A DNA stretch of 26,418 nt from Wolinella sp052173415 (GTDB taxonomy: Bacteria; Campylobacterota; Campylobacteria; Campylobacterales; Helicobacteraceae). Positions 8,026-16,911 of the stretch are shown here, in pieces. A program made the translations under genes and the position numbers. The notes under the pieces were generated by a model. It did no database searches and had not been told where the DNA came from. It saw nothing but the letters and a program-made list of their open reading frames with translations. How positions within the stretch are numbered: the first letter of the stretch is position 1; the number at the start of each line of letters is the position of its first letter. The stretch is from positions 1 to 26,418 of the forward strand of contig JBQMYQ010000024.1 in NCBI GenBank assembly GCA_052173415.1, written 5' to 3'.

Positions 8026-8849
8026 TAATGCAGGGCAAAAAGGGGCTAATCGTAGGAATCGCCAACAATAAATCCATCGCTTATGGGATCGCACAGGCGT
8101 GCAAAGAGCAAGGGGCACAGATCGCGCTCACATTCATGAATGAACAGCTTGAAAAGCGCGTTCGACCCATCGCAGAGGAGCTTGGGAGCAAGCATGTGTA
8201 TGAGCTTGATGTGAGCAAACCCGAGCATTTCACGCGTCTGCGAGAATCGCTCGCGCAGGATTTCGGCGAAGTTGATTTTATTGTGCATTCTGTCGCGTTT
8301 GCGCCCAAAGAGGCGCTTGATGGCGAATTTATCAACACGCCCAAGAGTGCCTTTAATGTGGCGATGGAGATTTCGGTGTTTTCGCTCATCGAGCTCACGC
8401 AGGCACTGCTCCCAATCCTAAGCAAAAACGCCGCGATTCTCACGCTCAGCTATCTTGGTAGTGTCAAGCACATCGCGCATTACAACGTCATGGGGGTTGC
8501 CAAAGCCGCACTGGAATCAACCGTGCGTTACCTAGCCTTTGATCTCGGAAAGCGGGGAATCCGCATTAACGCAATCTCCGCTGGACCTATCCGAACACTC
8601 GCAGCCAGCGGAATCGGCGACTTTCGCATGATTTTAAAATGGAACGAAGCCAACGCGCCATTACAGAGGAATGTTACGACCAAAGAGGTCGGAAACTCCG
8701 CGATGTATCTGCTCTCCGATCTCGCAAGTGGCGTGAGCGGCGAAATCCACTACGTCGATGCGGGCTACAATATCATGGGAATGTGCGCAATAGAGGAATC
8801 TGAGGGCAAAGCAAGCCTCGTATGGGATCGCTTCAAAACTCAATCATAA
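8022..8849 (+). CDS. fabI: Enoyl-[acyl-carrier-protein] reductase (NADH)
   Basis: Catalyses the last reduction of each type II fatty-acid elongation round. The 275 residues show the atypical short-chain dehydrogenase fold: a cofactor-binding GIANNKSIAYGIA near 12-24, and the catalytic Tyr144 and Tyr154 with Lys161 in the FabI-type YNVMGVAK arrangement. The following SAGPIRTLAASGI segment is the substrate-binding loop. AAGGAG lies five bases before the ATG at 8022, which favours it over the second ATG six bases on. It is coupled to tpiA. This is the classic target of triclosan-type inhibitors. The gene expected next from H. pylori synteny, lpxD, is absent; chemoreceptor debris follows instead. 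Confidence 0.97.
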   Translation: MIMQGKKGLIVGIANNKSIAYGIAQACKEQGAQIALTFMNEQLEKRVRPIAEELGSKHVYELDVSKPEHFTRLRESLAQDFGEVDFIVHSVAFAPKEALDGEFINTPKSAFNVAMEISVFSLIELTQALLPILSKNAAILTLSYLGSVKHIAHYNVMGVAKAALESTVRYLAFDLGKRGIRINAISAGPIRTLAASGIGDFRMILKWNEANAPLQRNVTTKEVGNSAMYLLSDLASGVSGEIHYVDAGYNIMGMCAIEESEGKASLVWDRFKTQS

Positions 8850-9008
8850 CCGCGGATATAGGGGGCGCTGTGCCTCTGTGCGGGTGGCATAAAAGAGGGA
8901 TTTTGCTTCGCACCTCCAAAATAGACAAAGTGCGATTGATAAATGCCCTGTAGATTTGGAGTTGGGGCTTTATGAAAGTGGCTTATCTCTGCAGGTAATG
9001 ATCATAGA

Positions 9009-10219
9009 GTGGCGGTATGCCAACGCGATTCCTACACGAGAATGCTCTTTTGTATCTCAAACTCCACATCAGAATACGCCGCGATGCTTAATGCGATCCT
9101 TACCAAGCAACTCCTCGCTTCTGCGATTTTTACCCTCGTGATTGCAGTTTTGCTCCTTTATGTCGTGAAATACTTCTTACGTCCGCTCTCTTTATCCAGT
9201 CTGCGCTGCTGGGATTCTTCGCCTATATCAATAACGAAAGAAGCGATGCAGACACGATCCATCTAAAGGGCGATGATGAATTTGGCACGATGGCTAGGGC
9301 GATTAATGCAAATATCACAAAAGTCGAAGCGGGCTTGCAAAAAGATCGCGCGCTCATCGAGGAGACGGCAAATGTCGTGCGAAGCACGAGTGCAGGGCAT
9401 TTAGGAGTGCTCATTACCAAAGAGGCAAACTCACCGCAGCTTTTGGAGCTTAAAAGGCTCATTAATCAGATGTTAAACGACCTCAAAGCGACGATCGCGC
9501 TGGTGCTAAAGACGCTTGAGACCTATTCTAATAGCGATTTTACCGCGCGACTTAACCCAGAGGATTCCCAAGGTGACATTAAAGCACTCATCTTAGGTGT
9601 GAATGAGATGGGCGATGAGATTGTGGGTATTCTTAAAAAATCACTTGATTCAAGCCTCTTTATGGAGAATAAATCAGAGGAGCTCAAAGAATCCATGCAG
9701 ACCCTCTCTCAAGGGGCGAATGAGCAGGCTGCAAGTCTTGAGGAATCTGCCGCTGCCATTGAGCAGATGAGTAGCTCTATGCATAGTGTGAGCGAACGCT
9801 CTAATGAGGTCATCAGGCAATCTGAAGATATTAAGAGTGTGATTGGGATTATTCGAGATATTGCAGATCAAACCAACTTGCTTGCGCTCAATGCTGCCAT
9901 CGAAGCTGCACGTGCAGGCGAACATGGTCGAGGATTCGCCGTTGTAGCTGATGAAGTAAGGAAACTTGCCGAAAGGACGCAAAAATCTCTCGGAGAGATT
10001 GAAGCCAACACAAATATCCTCGTGCAGAGCATTAATGAGATGAGCGAGAGCATCAAAGAGCAAGCTCAGGGAATCGGGCAGATTAATGAAGCGATTGCTC
10101 AACTTGATACGGTAACGTAGCAAAATGCGGGTGTGGCAGAGAAAACGGATAAGGTTGCCAGCGAAGTATATAAAGTCGCTAGCGAGATTGTCGAGAATAT
10201 TAAAACCAAAAAAATCTAG
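9009..10219 (+). pseudogene. Degraded methyl-accepting chemotaxis protein
   Basis: Remnant of a Helicobacter-type transmembrane chemoreceptor. Frame 1 (from about 9030) gives the end of a periplasmic domain (FCISNSTSEYA), a transmembrane helix and the HAMP entry LRPL. At about 9189-9191 the frame shifts; restoring one base gives a continuous HAMP (FIQSALLGFFAYINNE... DDEFG). The second frame then runs through the complete signalling hairpin, including the highly conserved DQTNLLALNAAIEAARAGEHGRGFAVVADEVR region (written here only as a landmark near 9870-9955). A TAG at 10118-10120 interrupts it where related receptors have Gln (VTQQNA), and the frame continues after it to 10219. The ligand-binding domain and start are missing. 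I see nothing coherent in 8850-9008. At least two lesions plus truncation make a functional receptor unlikely. Confidence 0.88.
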
Positions 10220-10228
10220 CTTTATGTG

Positions 10229-10270
10229 GGGAATCGCAGGGAATCGCGCAGGATTCCTCATAGGATTCCC
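10229..10270. terminator. Nested double inverted repeat built from four GGAATC motifs
   Basis: Between the converging chemoreceptor remnant and dxs, four motif copies sit in 42 bases: two forward, then two reversed. The outer arms 29-35 and 64-70 (adding 10200) pair over seven bases. The inner arms 40-45 and 52-57 pair over six, around a six-base loop. The position suits a bidirectional terminator, though there is no T-run. Confidence 0.5.
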
Positions 10271-10292
10271 ACAAGAGCGATCTGGCACAGGG

Positions 10293-12116
10293 TCATCTAT
10301 CTAAAATCTCGCGCACTTTTACCACAAGCCCTTCTGTATCCAACCCCAAAGAACGCTCCACAAGCTCTACGCTCCCATGCTCGACAAACTCATCGGGAAG
10401 CTCCAAAGAGCGGATCGCAACCCCTGCGTGCCGCTCCGTGCTCCACTCTAAAAGCGCGGACGCCACCCCGCCGATTTTAGAGGAATCGCTAAAGACAATC
10501 CACCTCTTATACCGCTGCGCCCATTGCTCCAGCTCCTCCTCGGGAAGCGGCTTCACAAAACGCAAATCCGCCAACCCCGCACCGTTATTAAGCGCATTTA
10601 GCACCCCATAGGCGCGCCCCACGCCATTCCCATACCCGATAAATAGCACATCACTCTGCCCCTCAAGCAAAAGCTCCGCCCTGCCATAAACAAACGGTGT
10701 CGCACTAAATTCGCCATTTTGCAGCGCAAAACCTTTGCGCGGATAGCGAAAAGCAATCGCGCCATCGGAGAATTCATGCGCGAACTTTATTGCCTCCTTA
10801 AGTGTGTCATTATCTCTAGGCGCAAACACCGTCATATGCGGTATCAGACGCAAATATCCCACATCAAAAATCCCCTGATGCGTCTCGCCATCTTCCCCTA
10901 CGATTCCTGCACGATCAATCGCAAATTTCACGGGCAGGCGCATGATTCCCACATCATGGATCAGCTGATCAAATGCACGTTGCAAAAAGGTCGAATAGAT
11001 CGCCACAAAGGGCTTATAGCCCTCCTTTGCGAGGCTTGCCATGGAGGTTACCGCGTGCTGCTCGGCAATCGCCACATCCCAAAAGCGATGAGGAAATTCG
11101 CCAATAAGTGCGCCAAGCCCCGTGCCGCTAGGCATAGCTGCGGTTACACCCACGACTTTTTCATCTTCGCGCGCGATTCTTAAAAGCTCCTTTGAGAAAA
11201 TCTCCGTGGGCGAAATAGTGTGAGATTTCTTGAGCGATTCCCCGCTTTTAAGATCAAAAGGTCCAACTCCATGCCAATGCTCATAATGCCCCTCAGCCAT
11301 CTTGTATCCCTTGCCCTTGAGCGTCTGTGCATGGACGATGACGGGCTTTTTCATCTCTTTGGCACAGCGCAATATCTCAATGATCTCCTTAATATTGTGC
11401 CCATCGATAGGTCCGATATATTCTAATCCGAGCTCTTCAAAGAGGATTCCGGGCGTGATGAGCTTGAGCGATTCCTCAAAACGCTTCGCCATGTAGCTCG
11501 CCCCCTCGGGCAAATGCACCAAAAGCCGCTCCACACGATCTTTAATCGACTGGAAAAACCGCCCCGCAATTACCTGCGAAAGATACTTGCTAATCGCTCC
11601 AATCGGCTCAGAAATACTCATCTCATTATCATTAAGAATGATTACCATTGGATATTTGCGATCGCCCAGCTCATTGAGAGCCTCATAACACAACCCCGCA
11701 CTCATGCTCCCATCACCGATAAGCACCACGGGCATGCGCTCGCTCTTCTCCAGCGCAATCGCTTTAGCCGCACCCACGGCAAGCGAAATGGACGTCGAGC
11801 TGTGCCCCGCGACGAAATAGTCATGCGCACTCTCACTTGGTTTGGTAAAACCGCTGATTCCCCCAAACTGCCGCAAACTCGCAAAGGATTCCCACCGCCC
11901 TGTAAGGAGCTTATGCGCGTAGGCTTGATGACTCACATCAAAAATAAAAGGATCGCGCGAGGAATCAAAGACCGCGTGCATGCCGATGATAAGCTCTACT
12001 GCGCCAAGTGTGGAGCTCAGATGCCCGCCATTATGCGATACCACCTCCAAAATCCGCGCACGAATGGAGCTCGCAACCCCTTCTAGCTCTTTTACAGATT
12101 TACCCTTAAGCTCCAT
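10293..12116 (-). CDS. dxs: 1-deoxy-D-xylulose-5-phosphate synthase
   Basis: Thiamine-diphosphate enzyme condensing pyruvate and glyceraldehyde 3-phosphate, the first step of the MEP isoprenoid pathway. The 607 residues (slightly short of the usual 620-640) contain the SHNGGHLSS motif (27-35), the ThDP-binding GDGSMSAG (134-141) with the later NDNEMSIS (162-169), and the pyrimidine-domain DRAGIVGEDGETHQG signature, followed by a transketolase C-terminal domain. It starts two bases after the fliH stop, so it is cotranscribed with the flagellar genes, the arrangement also known in H. pylori and C. jejuni. In H. pylori lepA follows; here the gene ends at the convergent chemoreceptor remnant. Confidence 0.97.
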   Translation of the reverse strand: MELKGKSVKELEGVASSIRARILEVVSHNGGHLSSTLGAVELIIGMHAVFDSSRDPFIFDVSHQAYAHKLLTGRWESFASLRQFGGISGFTKPSESAHDYFVAGHSSTSISLAVGAAKAIALEKSERMPVVLIGDGSMSAGLCYEALNELGDRKYPMVIILNDNEMSISEPIGAISKYLSQVIAGRFFQSIKDRVERLLVHLPEGASYMAKRFEESLKLITPGILFEELGLEYIGPIDGHNIKEIIEILRCAKEMKKPVIVHAQTLKGKGYKMAEGHYEHWHGVGPFDLKSGESLKKSHTISPTEIFSKELLRIAREDEKVVGVTAAMPSGTGLGALIGEFPHRFWDVAIAEQHAVTSMASLAKEGYKPFVAIYSTFLQRAFDQLIHDVGIMRLPVKFAIDRAGIVGEDGETHQGIFDVGYLRLIPHMTVFAPRDNDTLKEAIKFAHEFSDGAIAFRYPRKGFALQNGEFSATPFVYGRAELLLEGQSDVLFIGYGNGVGRAYGVLNALNNGAGLADLRFVKPLPEEELEQWAQRYKRWIVFSDSSKIGGVASALLEWSTERHAGVAIRSLELPDEFVEHGSVELVERSLGLDTEGLVVKVREILDR

Positions 12117-12118
12117 GC

Positions 12119-12937
12119 CTAATTCCGCTCCGCTAGGTTCTCCAAAATAGTCCGCTTCAATGTCTGGAATCGCGACATAATCGTGCCATCAAGATTCCCA
12201 TCATCACTCATAATCACCACGCCACCTTTGGCGATCGCCTTATCAGGCTGGATTTTAATCCGATCCTCGCCCTCGAAATCTTTCACAATCAAGGCATAAT
12301 CCTCGGGATTGAGCTTCAAAAGCACCTTGGTTGCGTCTTTAAGGGAATCGAGTAGCTCTTTGGCAAGCGAATACGCCACCTCGGAACTATGCTCGGAGAC
12401 CTCCTTTACGATAACTTCCTTTGCAATATCCACCGCAATCGCGCTCAAATCGCGCTCAAGCGCATCAATATGCCCACTTATCTCTTTGGAACTGCGCTCT
12501 AGAAGTTCGATAGATTCCACAAAGGCGCGCTTTTGCGCTTCAACCTCTTCTGTAAGCTCCGCTCGCGCCTGCTCCTGCCCCTCTTTGATTCCTAAAGCCC
12601 TCGATTCCTCGCGGGCTTCACGCACGATGGAATCGATCTCGCGCTCCTGTTTTTCAAGCTGCGCTTGGAGTGCCAAAAGCACCTCAGCAAGCCCATCGCT
12701 GCGCGCCAAAATCTTCTCAAAAAGCTCGGGGTCAAGGGGCGGAATCGAGGGCGCAGGAGGCTGGGGCGATGAGGCGATAGGCTCTAGAGGTGGCTCTTCA
12801 GTCTTTGGCTCACTGAGGGGATTCTCTTTGCTCTCAAGTGGGGGAAACGCCTCTAATGACCGAAATTCATAGCGTTTGATATTGTGCCGACCCTGTCCGT
12901 CCATCGAGATGACGTTCTCTTGTTTATAATTATTCAA
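12119..12937 (-). CDS. fliH: Flagellar assembly protein FliH
   Basis: Regulator of the flagellar type III export ATPase FliI, linking it to the export gate and C-ring. The 272 residues begin with a short segment leading to RHNIKRYEFRSLEAF, then a Pro/Glu-rich linker (about 35-75). A long charged coiled-coil part follows with repeated small residues (about 80-160), then the globular C-terminal domain ending in a hydrophobic-rich helix. The start is TTG at 12937, overlapping the fliG stop by eight bases; AGAGGA lies five bases upstream and the N-terminus then keeps the KYEFRS-type block. An internal ATG eleven codons on is the alternative. It sits between fliG and dxs as in relatives. Confidence 0.9.
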   Translation of the reverse strand: MNNYKQENVISMDGQGRHNIKRYEFRSLEAFPPLESKENPLSEPKTEEPPLEPIASSPQPPAPSIPPLDPELFEKILARSDGLAEVLLALQAQLEKQEREIDSIVREAREESRALGIKEGQEQARAELTEEVEAQKRAFVESIELLERSSKEISGHIDALERDLSAIAVDIAKEVIVKEVSEHSSEVAYSLAKELLDSLKDATKVLLKLNPEDYALIVKDFEGEDRIKIQPDKAIAKGGVVIMSDDGNLDGTIMSRFQTLKRTILENLAERN

Positions 12938-13955
12938 TCATATCCTCTTGTTCGCCGATTTGGATCACACCCTGCTCTGCGAGAGATTGCACCGTCTCGA
13001 CGATCCTTCGTTGCGCCGATTCCACGTCTTTGACTTTGACTGCACCAAGATATTGCATCTCCTCCATAAACTGCTCACCCGCACGCTGCGACATATTCGA
13101 GATGAATTTCTGCTTAAGCTCCTCAGGCGCGGATTTGAGTGCCATGGTAAGCTCCTTCTTATCCGCCACTTTGAGAATCTCTCTAATGGCGTTATTATCG
13201 AGCTTTTCAATATCTTCAAACGTAAACATCATCTCTTTAATCGCCGTTGCAAGCTGTTCATCGATCTGCTCAATATATGCAATCGTCGCTTTGGCTGCCT
13301 TTTGTCCGAGGCGGTTAAAGACCTCAGCCACCGCCCTTGGTCCACCCACTTCCACTTTGTAGCTGGTGAGCGACTCGAGTTTATTCTCAAGCACGGTAGA
13401 GACGCGCTTCACGACATTGGGCGAAATATCACCGAGGTTTGCCATGCGGATCGCAATCTCTGCGCGCAAATCATCGGTAAAGTAGCCTAACGTCTCTGCC
13501 GCGCTGCTTGGATCCATGTGCGCCAAAATTAGAGCGATCGTCTGCGGATGCTCATTGATAATAAAGTCTGCGAGCTGCTGCGGACGCACTCGCGCAAGAT
13601 AGGAGAAATTCTGCGCAGATTGCATTGATTTTGCGAGCTTATCGAGCACCTTTTTCGCCTCTTCGGGTCCGAGCACACGATAAAGTATCTCTTTGGCATA
13701 CTCAAGCCCGCCAGTGCTGATATACTGATTAGACTGGAATATGGCGTAAAATTCCTCTAGGATTGCCGCAGCGATGGACTTATCCACGCCACTACTTTGG
13801 GCGATATATTTGGAGATCTCGGTAATGGAATCAAGCTCGAGCTTTGAGAAAATCTCACCTGTGATCTCATCTCCCATCTGAATGAGCAAGATGGCGATCT
13901 TCTCCGCCATGCTCATCTCATCGTATTGCGCCTGTTGTCGTGGTCCTAAGTTCAT
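12930..13955 (-). CDS. fliG: Flagellar motor switch protein FliG
   Basis: C-ring protein that couples stator ion flow to rotation and sets switching. The 341 residues match the family length. The N-terminal domain (about 1-100), which binds FliF, is followed by the middle domain with the EHPQ motif (135-138) and the C-terminal armadillo/torque domain with the charged helix containing Asp-Asn-Asn-Ala-Ile-Arg-Glu near its torque face. It starts ten bases or so after fliF and its stop overlaps the fliH start. The gene has relatively few copies of the window's GGAATC motif, with a gap of about 800 bases. Confidence 0.97.
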   Translation of the reverse strand: MNLGPRQQAQYDEMSMAEKIAILLIQMGDEITGEIFSKLELDSITEISKYIAQSSGVDKSIAAAILEEFYAIFQSNQYISTGGLEYAKEILYRVLGPEEAKKVLDKLAKSMQSAQNFSYLARVRPQQLADFIINEHPQTIALILAHMDPSSAAETLGYFTDDLRAEIAIRMANLGDISPNVVKRVSTVLENKLESLTSYKVEVGGPRAVAEVFNRLGQKAAKATIAYIEQIDEQLATAIKEMMFTFEDIEKLDNNAIREILKVADKKELTMALKSAPEELKQKFISNMSQRAGEQFMEEMQYLGAVKVKDVESAQRRIVETVQSLAEQGVIQIGEQEDMIE

Positions 13956-13964
13956 CGCTTATTC

Positions 13965-15695
13965 CTACTTCTTTTTAGTCTCGGCGATTAGCTTTGATGC
14001 CATATCGTCGATTCCCAGCTCATCGCGGACAAGAGCCTGAAAGATTCCCGCTACCTCTTCAGGCTTCTCACCGATGATTTTCTTCATCTTCTCAAGCAAG
14101 ACATCATACTTAATTTCATCTTCGCTAAGCCCCATACCAAGCCCCAGCTGCTCCTCGACGCGCCGCTTCATCTCGTTAAACTTATTCAAGCCATCATCAT
14201 CGTCCTCATCGAGCTTAATGAGCGACTCAAGCTCCTCGTCCTCATCTTCATGCACCTCAAGCATACGCTCGGTAAAGGGCACGATGATCTTTTTGTAGAA
14301 GATAAAAAGTATGATTCCCACGATGAGATACTTAAAGAGCGGCATGAATGGACCTGTGAGCTTCTGAATACTCTCAAGAAGCCGTTGTGGCGCACTCTTT
14401 GGAATATAGCCCGAAGTTTTTGCGTGGAATTCAAAATTACTCACGCTTACTTCATCGCCTCGCACGTTGCTAAAGCCCATAGCTTGGCGCACAAGGGCGT
14501 TAATCTTCTCCATCTCCTCTTCGTTAAGTGCGATGTATTCTAGCACCTCACTGCCCTCATCATTGACTATGGTGCGATATTTACCATCGACGACGACCGC
14601 CGCAGAGAGTCGCTTAATCGTCGCAAACTCACCCTTGATGCTTGAGACCGTCTTGCTCACTTCAAAATTCGTTGTCGTCTGGGATTTTTCATGCTTTTCA
14701 CGCGTGTCTTGGGAATCTAGCCCCTGCACGGGACCAATATTACTCACCGCACCAGGAACCCCGCCGATCTCTTTAGGCGCAAATCCCTCGCGTTTCTCTT
14801 CAAGCGTCTGCTCGCTCCGCACGACGTTGTTTGGGTCAAAAACCTCTTGAGTGCTCTGCTTTTGGCTAAAGTCAAACTCCGCCGTAACCTTCGCCACGAC
14901 CCGATCAGCACTACCGATAACAGGAGCGAGGATATTAATGATCTTCTCCTCTGTGGCGCGCTCAAAGTTCTGCTTATAGCGCATCTGCACCGCAGCCATC
15001 TCTTTTGATGTCGTAATCTCATCTCCCTCGCCCAGCGGCTCGCCATTTTCATTGACGATTCTCACATTCTCCGCATCTAAGCGCGTAACTGCCGCGGAGA
15101 CGAGATTCTTGATTCCTAACACCTGCGCAGGAGCTAAAGCCATGCCTTGACGCAAGCGCAACACCACCGAAGCTGTAGGAGGCGTATCTTTGCTCACAAA
15201 CACGGAATCCTTAGGCACGGCAATATGCACCGAAGCCTTCTCAATCGGCGTCAAGCTCTCAATCGTCCTGCTTAGCTCGCCCTCAGTCGCTCGGATAAAT
15301 TTCACGCGCTGATCAAAATCTGTCGCGCCAAACTCCTGCTTATCAAAAATCTCAAATCCGACCTTGCTGCTCTTGGGAATCCCGTTGCTCGCGAGCTTCA
15401 GACGCTCTTCATAGACCTTGTCTTCGGGGATTAAAATCGTATTATCTTGCGGAAGCTTGTAGGGGATTTTTGACTGCTCCAAATGCTGAATAATAAGCGC
15501 GCCATCTTGCGGACTCACCCCCTCAAAAAGGACGGCATACCCATCAAGATTGCGGGTCTTTGCGCCATTATAAACAACGACAAACGAAACAAAAGCGACC
15601 ACAGCGACAATTGAGCCTAAAATAACGAGCCGCTGCTTGAGATTTAGCTTTACGTAGAGGTTTCGTATCTGATTGAAAAGTGCTTTAAAATCCAC
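13965..15695 (-). CDS. fliF: Flagellar MS-ring protein FliF
   Basis: Forms the inner-membrane MS ring on which the basal body and export gate are built. The 576 residues show an N-terminal transmembrane helix (about 22-43), ring-building motifs including the segment ALIIQHLEQSKIPYKL and the conserved LTPIEKASVHIAVPK. A long periplasmic region follows, then a second transmembrane helix (about 445-467) and a highly acidic cytoplasmic stretch (Glu/Asp repeats) before the C-terminal FliG-binding part. The start is GTG with GGAG six bases upstream. It lies 13 bases after hisC, and the order hisC-fliF-fliG-fliH-dxs matches C. jejuni as I recall it. Confidence 0.97.
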   Translation of the reverse strand: MDFKALFNQIRNLYVKLNLKQRLVILGSIVAVVAFVSFVVVYNGAKTRNLDGYAVLFEGVSPQDGALIIQHLEQSKIPYKLPQDNTILIPEDKVYEERLKLASNGIPKSSKVGFEIFDKQEFGATDFDQRVKFIRATEGELSRTIESLTPIEKASVHIAVPKDSVFVSKDTPPTASVVLRLRQGMALAPAQVLGIKNLVSAAVTRLDAENVRIVNENGEPLGEGDEITTSKEMAAVQMRYKQNFERATEEKIINILAPVIGSADRVVAKVTAEFDFSQKQSTQEVFDPNNVVRSEQTLEEKREGFAPKEIGGVPGAVSNIGPVQGLDSQDTREKHEKSQTTTNFEVSKTVSSIKGEFATIKRLSAAVVVDGKYRTIVNDEGSEVLEYIALNEEEMEKINALVRQAMGFSNVRGDEVSVSNFEFHAKTSGYIPKSAPQRLLESIQKLTGPFMPLFKYLIVGIILFIFYKKIIVPFTERMLEVHEDEDEELESLIKLDEDDDDGLNKFNEMKRRVEEQLGLGMGLSEDEIKYDVLLEKMKKIIGEKPEEVAGIFQALVRDELGIDDMASKLIAETKKK

Positions 15696-15708
15696 CTAAC
15701 GCTCCATC

Positions 15709-16815
15709 TCAAGATTTAAATTGCAAAAACTCTTGCATAAGCTCTAAACATCGGCTGTTTTGCGCCTTCGTCCCTATGGTAATACGGATCGCATTCATCT
15801 TGTAAGAGCGAAGATTCCTGATGATTATCCCATGCTCCAAAAGCCACTGTGAAAGCTCACTGGAATCGGCTCGATTCCCAAGTAAAATAGTAATGAAATT
15901 CGTGAATGAGGGGATAAACGTAAGCTCATTAGCCCGCGCAAACTCCTCGTATCGAATCATCTCCGAAAAATTCTCTTTAAGGCTCATCTCCACATGCTCC
16001 CACTCCCTAAGCGCAACAATCGCTGAAGCGAGCGAAAGAGTTGTGATGTTAAAGGGCGCGCGGAGCTTGAGAAGATTTTTAATTACCGATTCCTGCGCGA
16101 TTCCATAACCTACGCGCATGCCTCCAAGCCCATACGCTTTAGAAAACGTCCCCAAATAGAGCGTGCTAGGGAATCGCGCGAGCAGCTCGCTGGGCGCAAT
16201 CTCCGTGCGGGAATCCTTAAAACGCGCATACTCCTGATATGCCCCATCAATAATCACGAGCGTCTCTGAAGAGATGTGAGACAAAAAGTCAAACACCTCA
16301 TCGCGCCTCAGAGACTCGCCAAGGGGATTATTCGGCACGCAGAGAAAAACCACGCTAGGGTGCTCGCGCTCATAAATTTCCAGAAATTCCGCGAGATTGT
16401 GCTCTGCGCTTTTAGTGCGCAAAATCTCCGCACCCGCCTGCTTCGCATAGACTTCATACATCGCAAAGGTAACACCCGCCATCAGCACTTTGGAATTCGC
16501 ATTACACTTCGCATGCACCGCCATTTCGATGACCTGATCGCTCCCAGAGCCGATGATGAGATTCTCGCTTCCCACACCAAAGCGATGCGCCAAAGCATCT
16601 TTGAGCTCAAACATCGAATCATCGGGGTATCGATGGGCATTAGGCGCAGTATGAATGAGTGCTTCGATCACCTTAGGAGCGGCACCGAAGGGATTCTCAT
16701 TTGAGGCGAGTTTGATGACCTTATCTGGGGCGATTCCATATTCCCGCACGACAAGCTCAATAGGCTTCCCCGCCTCATAAATATTCACAGAATCAAGCGC
16801 ACAATTAAACTGCAT
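15709..16815 (-). CDS. hisC: Histidinol-phosphate aminotransferase
   Basis: PLP-dependent fold-type I aminotransferase of histidine synthesis, converting imidazole-acetol phosphate to histidinol phosphate. The 368 residues show the N-terminal LASNENPFG substrate segment (36-44), Tyr63 in HRYPD, the cofactor-binding CVPNNPLG (159-166), Asp190 with Tyr193, and the Schiff-base Lys226 in TFSKAYGLGGMRVGY, followed by the C-terminal Arg in RITIGT. It is the first gene of the flagellar/dxs block, though it has no metabolic link to it. Related aromatic aminotransferases share this fold; the motif set and gene order favour HisC. Confidence 0.94.
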   Translation of the reverse strand: MQFNCALDSVNIYEAGKPIELVVREYGIAPDKVIKLASNENPFGAAPKVIEALIHTAPNAHRYPDDSMFELKDALAHRFGVGSENLIIGSGSDQVIEMAVHAKCNANSKVLMAGVTFAMYEVYAKQAGAEILRTKSAEHNLAEFLEIYEREHPSVVFLCVPNNPLGESLRRDEVFDFLSHISSETLVIIDGAYQEYARFKDSRTEIAPSELLARFPSTLYLGTFSKAYGLGGMRVGYGIAQESVIKNLLKLRAPFNITTLSLASAIVALREWEHVEMSLKENFSEMIRYEEFARANELTFIPSFTNFITILLGNRADSSELSQWLLEHGIIIRNLRSYKMNAIRITIGTKAQNSRCLELMQEFLQFKS

Positions 16816-16846
16816 AAAATGACCCTAGCGTGTGGTTTAACCGAGA

Positions 16847-16852
16847 ATTTTA
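16847..16852 (-). promoter_or_regulatory. Possible -10 box for the hisC-fliF-fliG-fliH-dxs operon
   Basis: On the minus strand this reads TAAAAT, about 32 bases before the hisC ATG. I saw no sigma-54 or sigma-28 consensus in this gap, so housekeeping transcription is the simplest reading. Confidence 0.3.
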
Positions 16853-16911
16853 ACGAAATTTGTTTAAAGTTGGCATTCGTCGGGAAATCGGGTGCAATTA
16901 GGTGCTAAAAA

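Noticed and set aside
9189..9193. Programmed frameshift in the chemoreceptor gene
   Set aside because: There is no slippery heptamer or downstream structure, and a separate nonsense codon plus a missing 5' end point to simple decay.
11514..12872. Long open frames antisense to dxs and fliH
   Set aside because: They mirror strongly supported genes, have biased low-complexity translations and lack ribosome-binding sites or family features.
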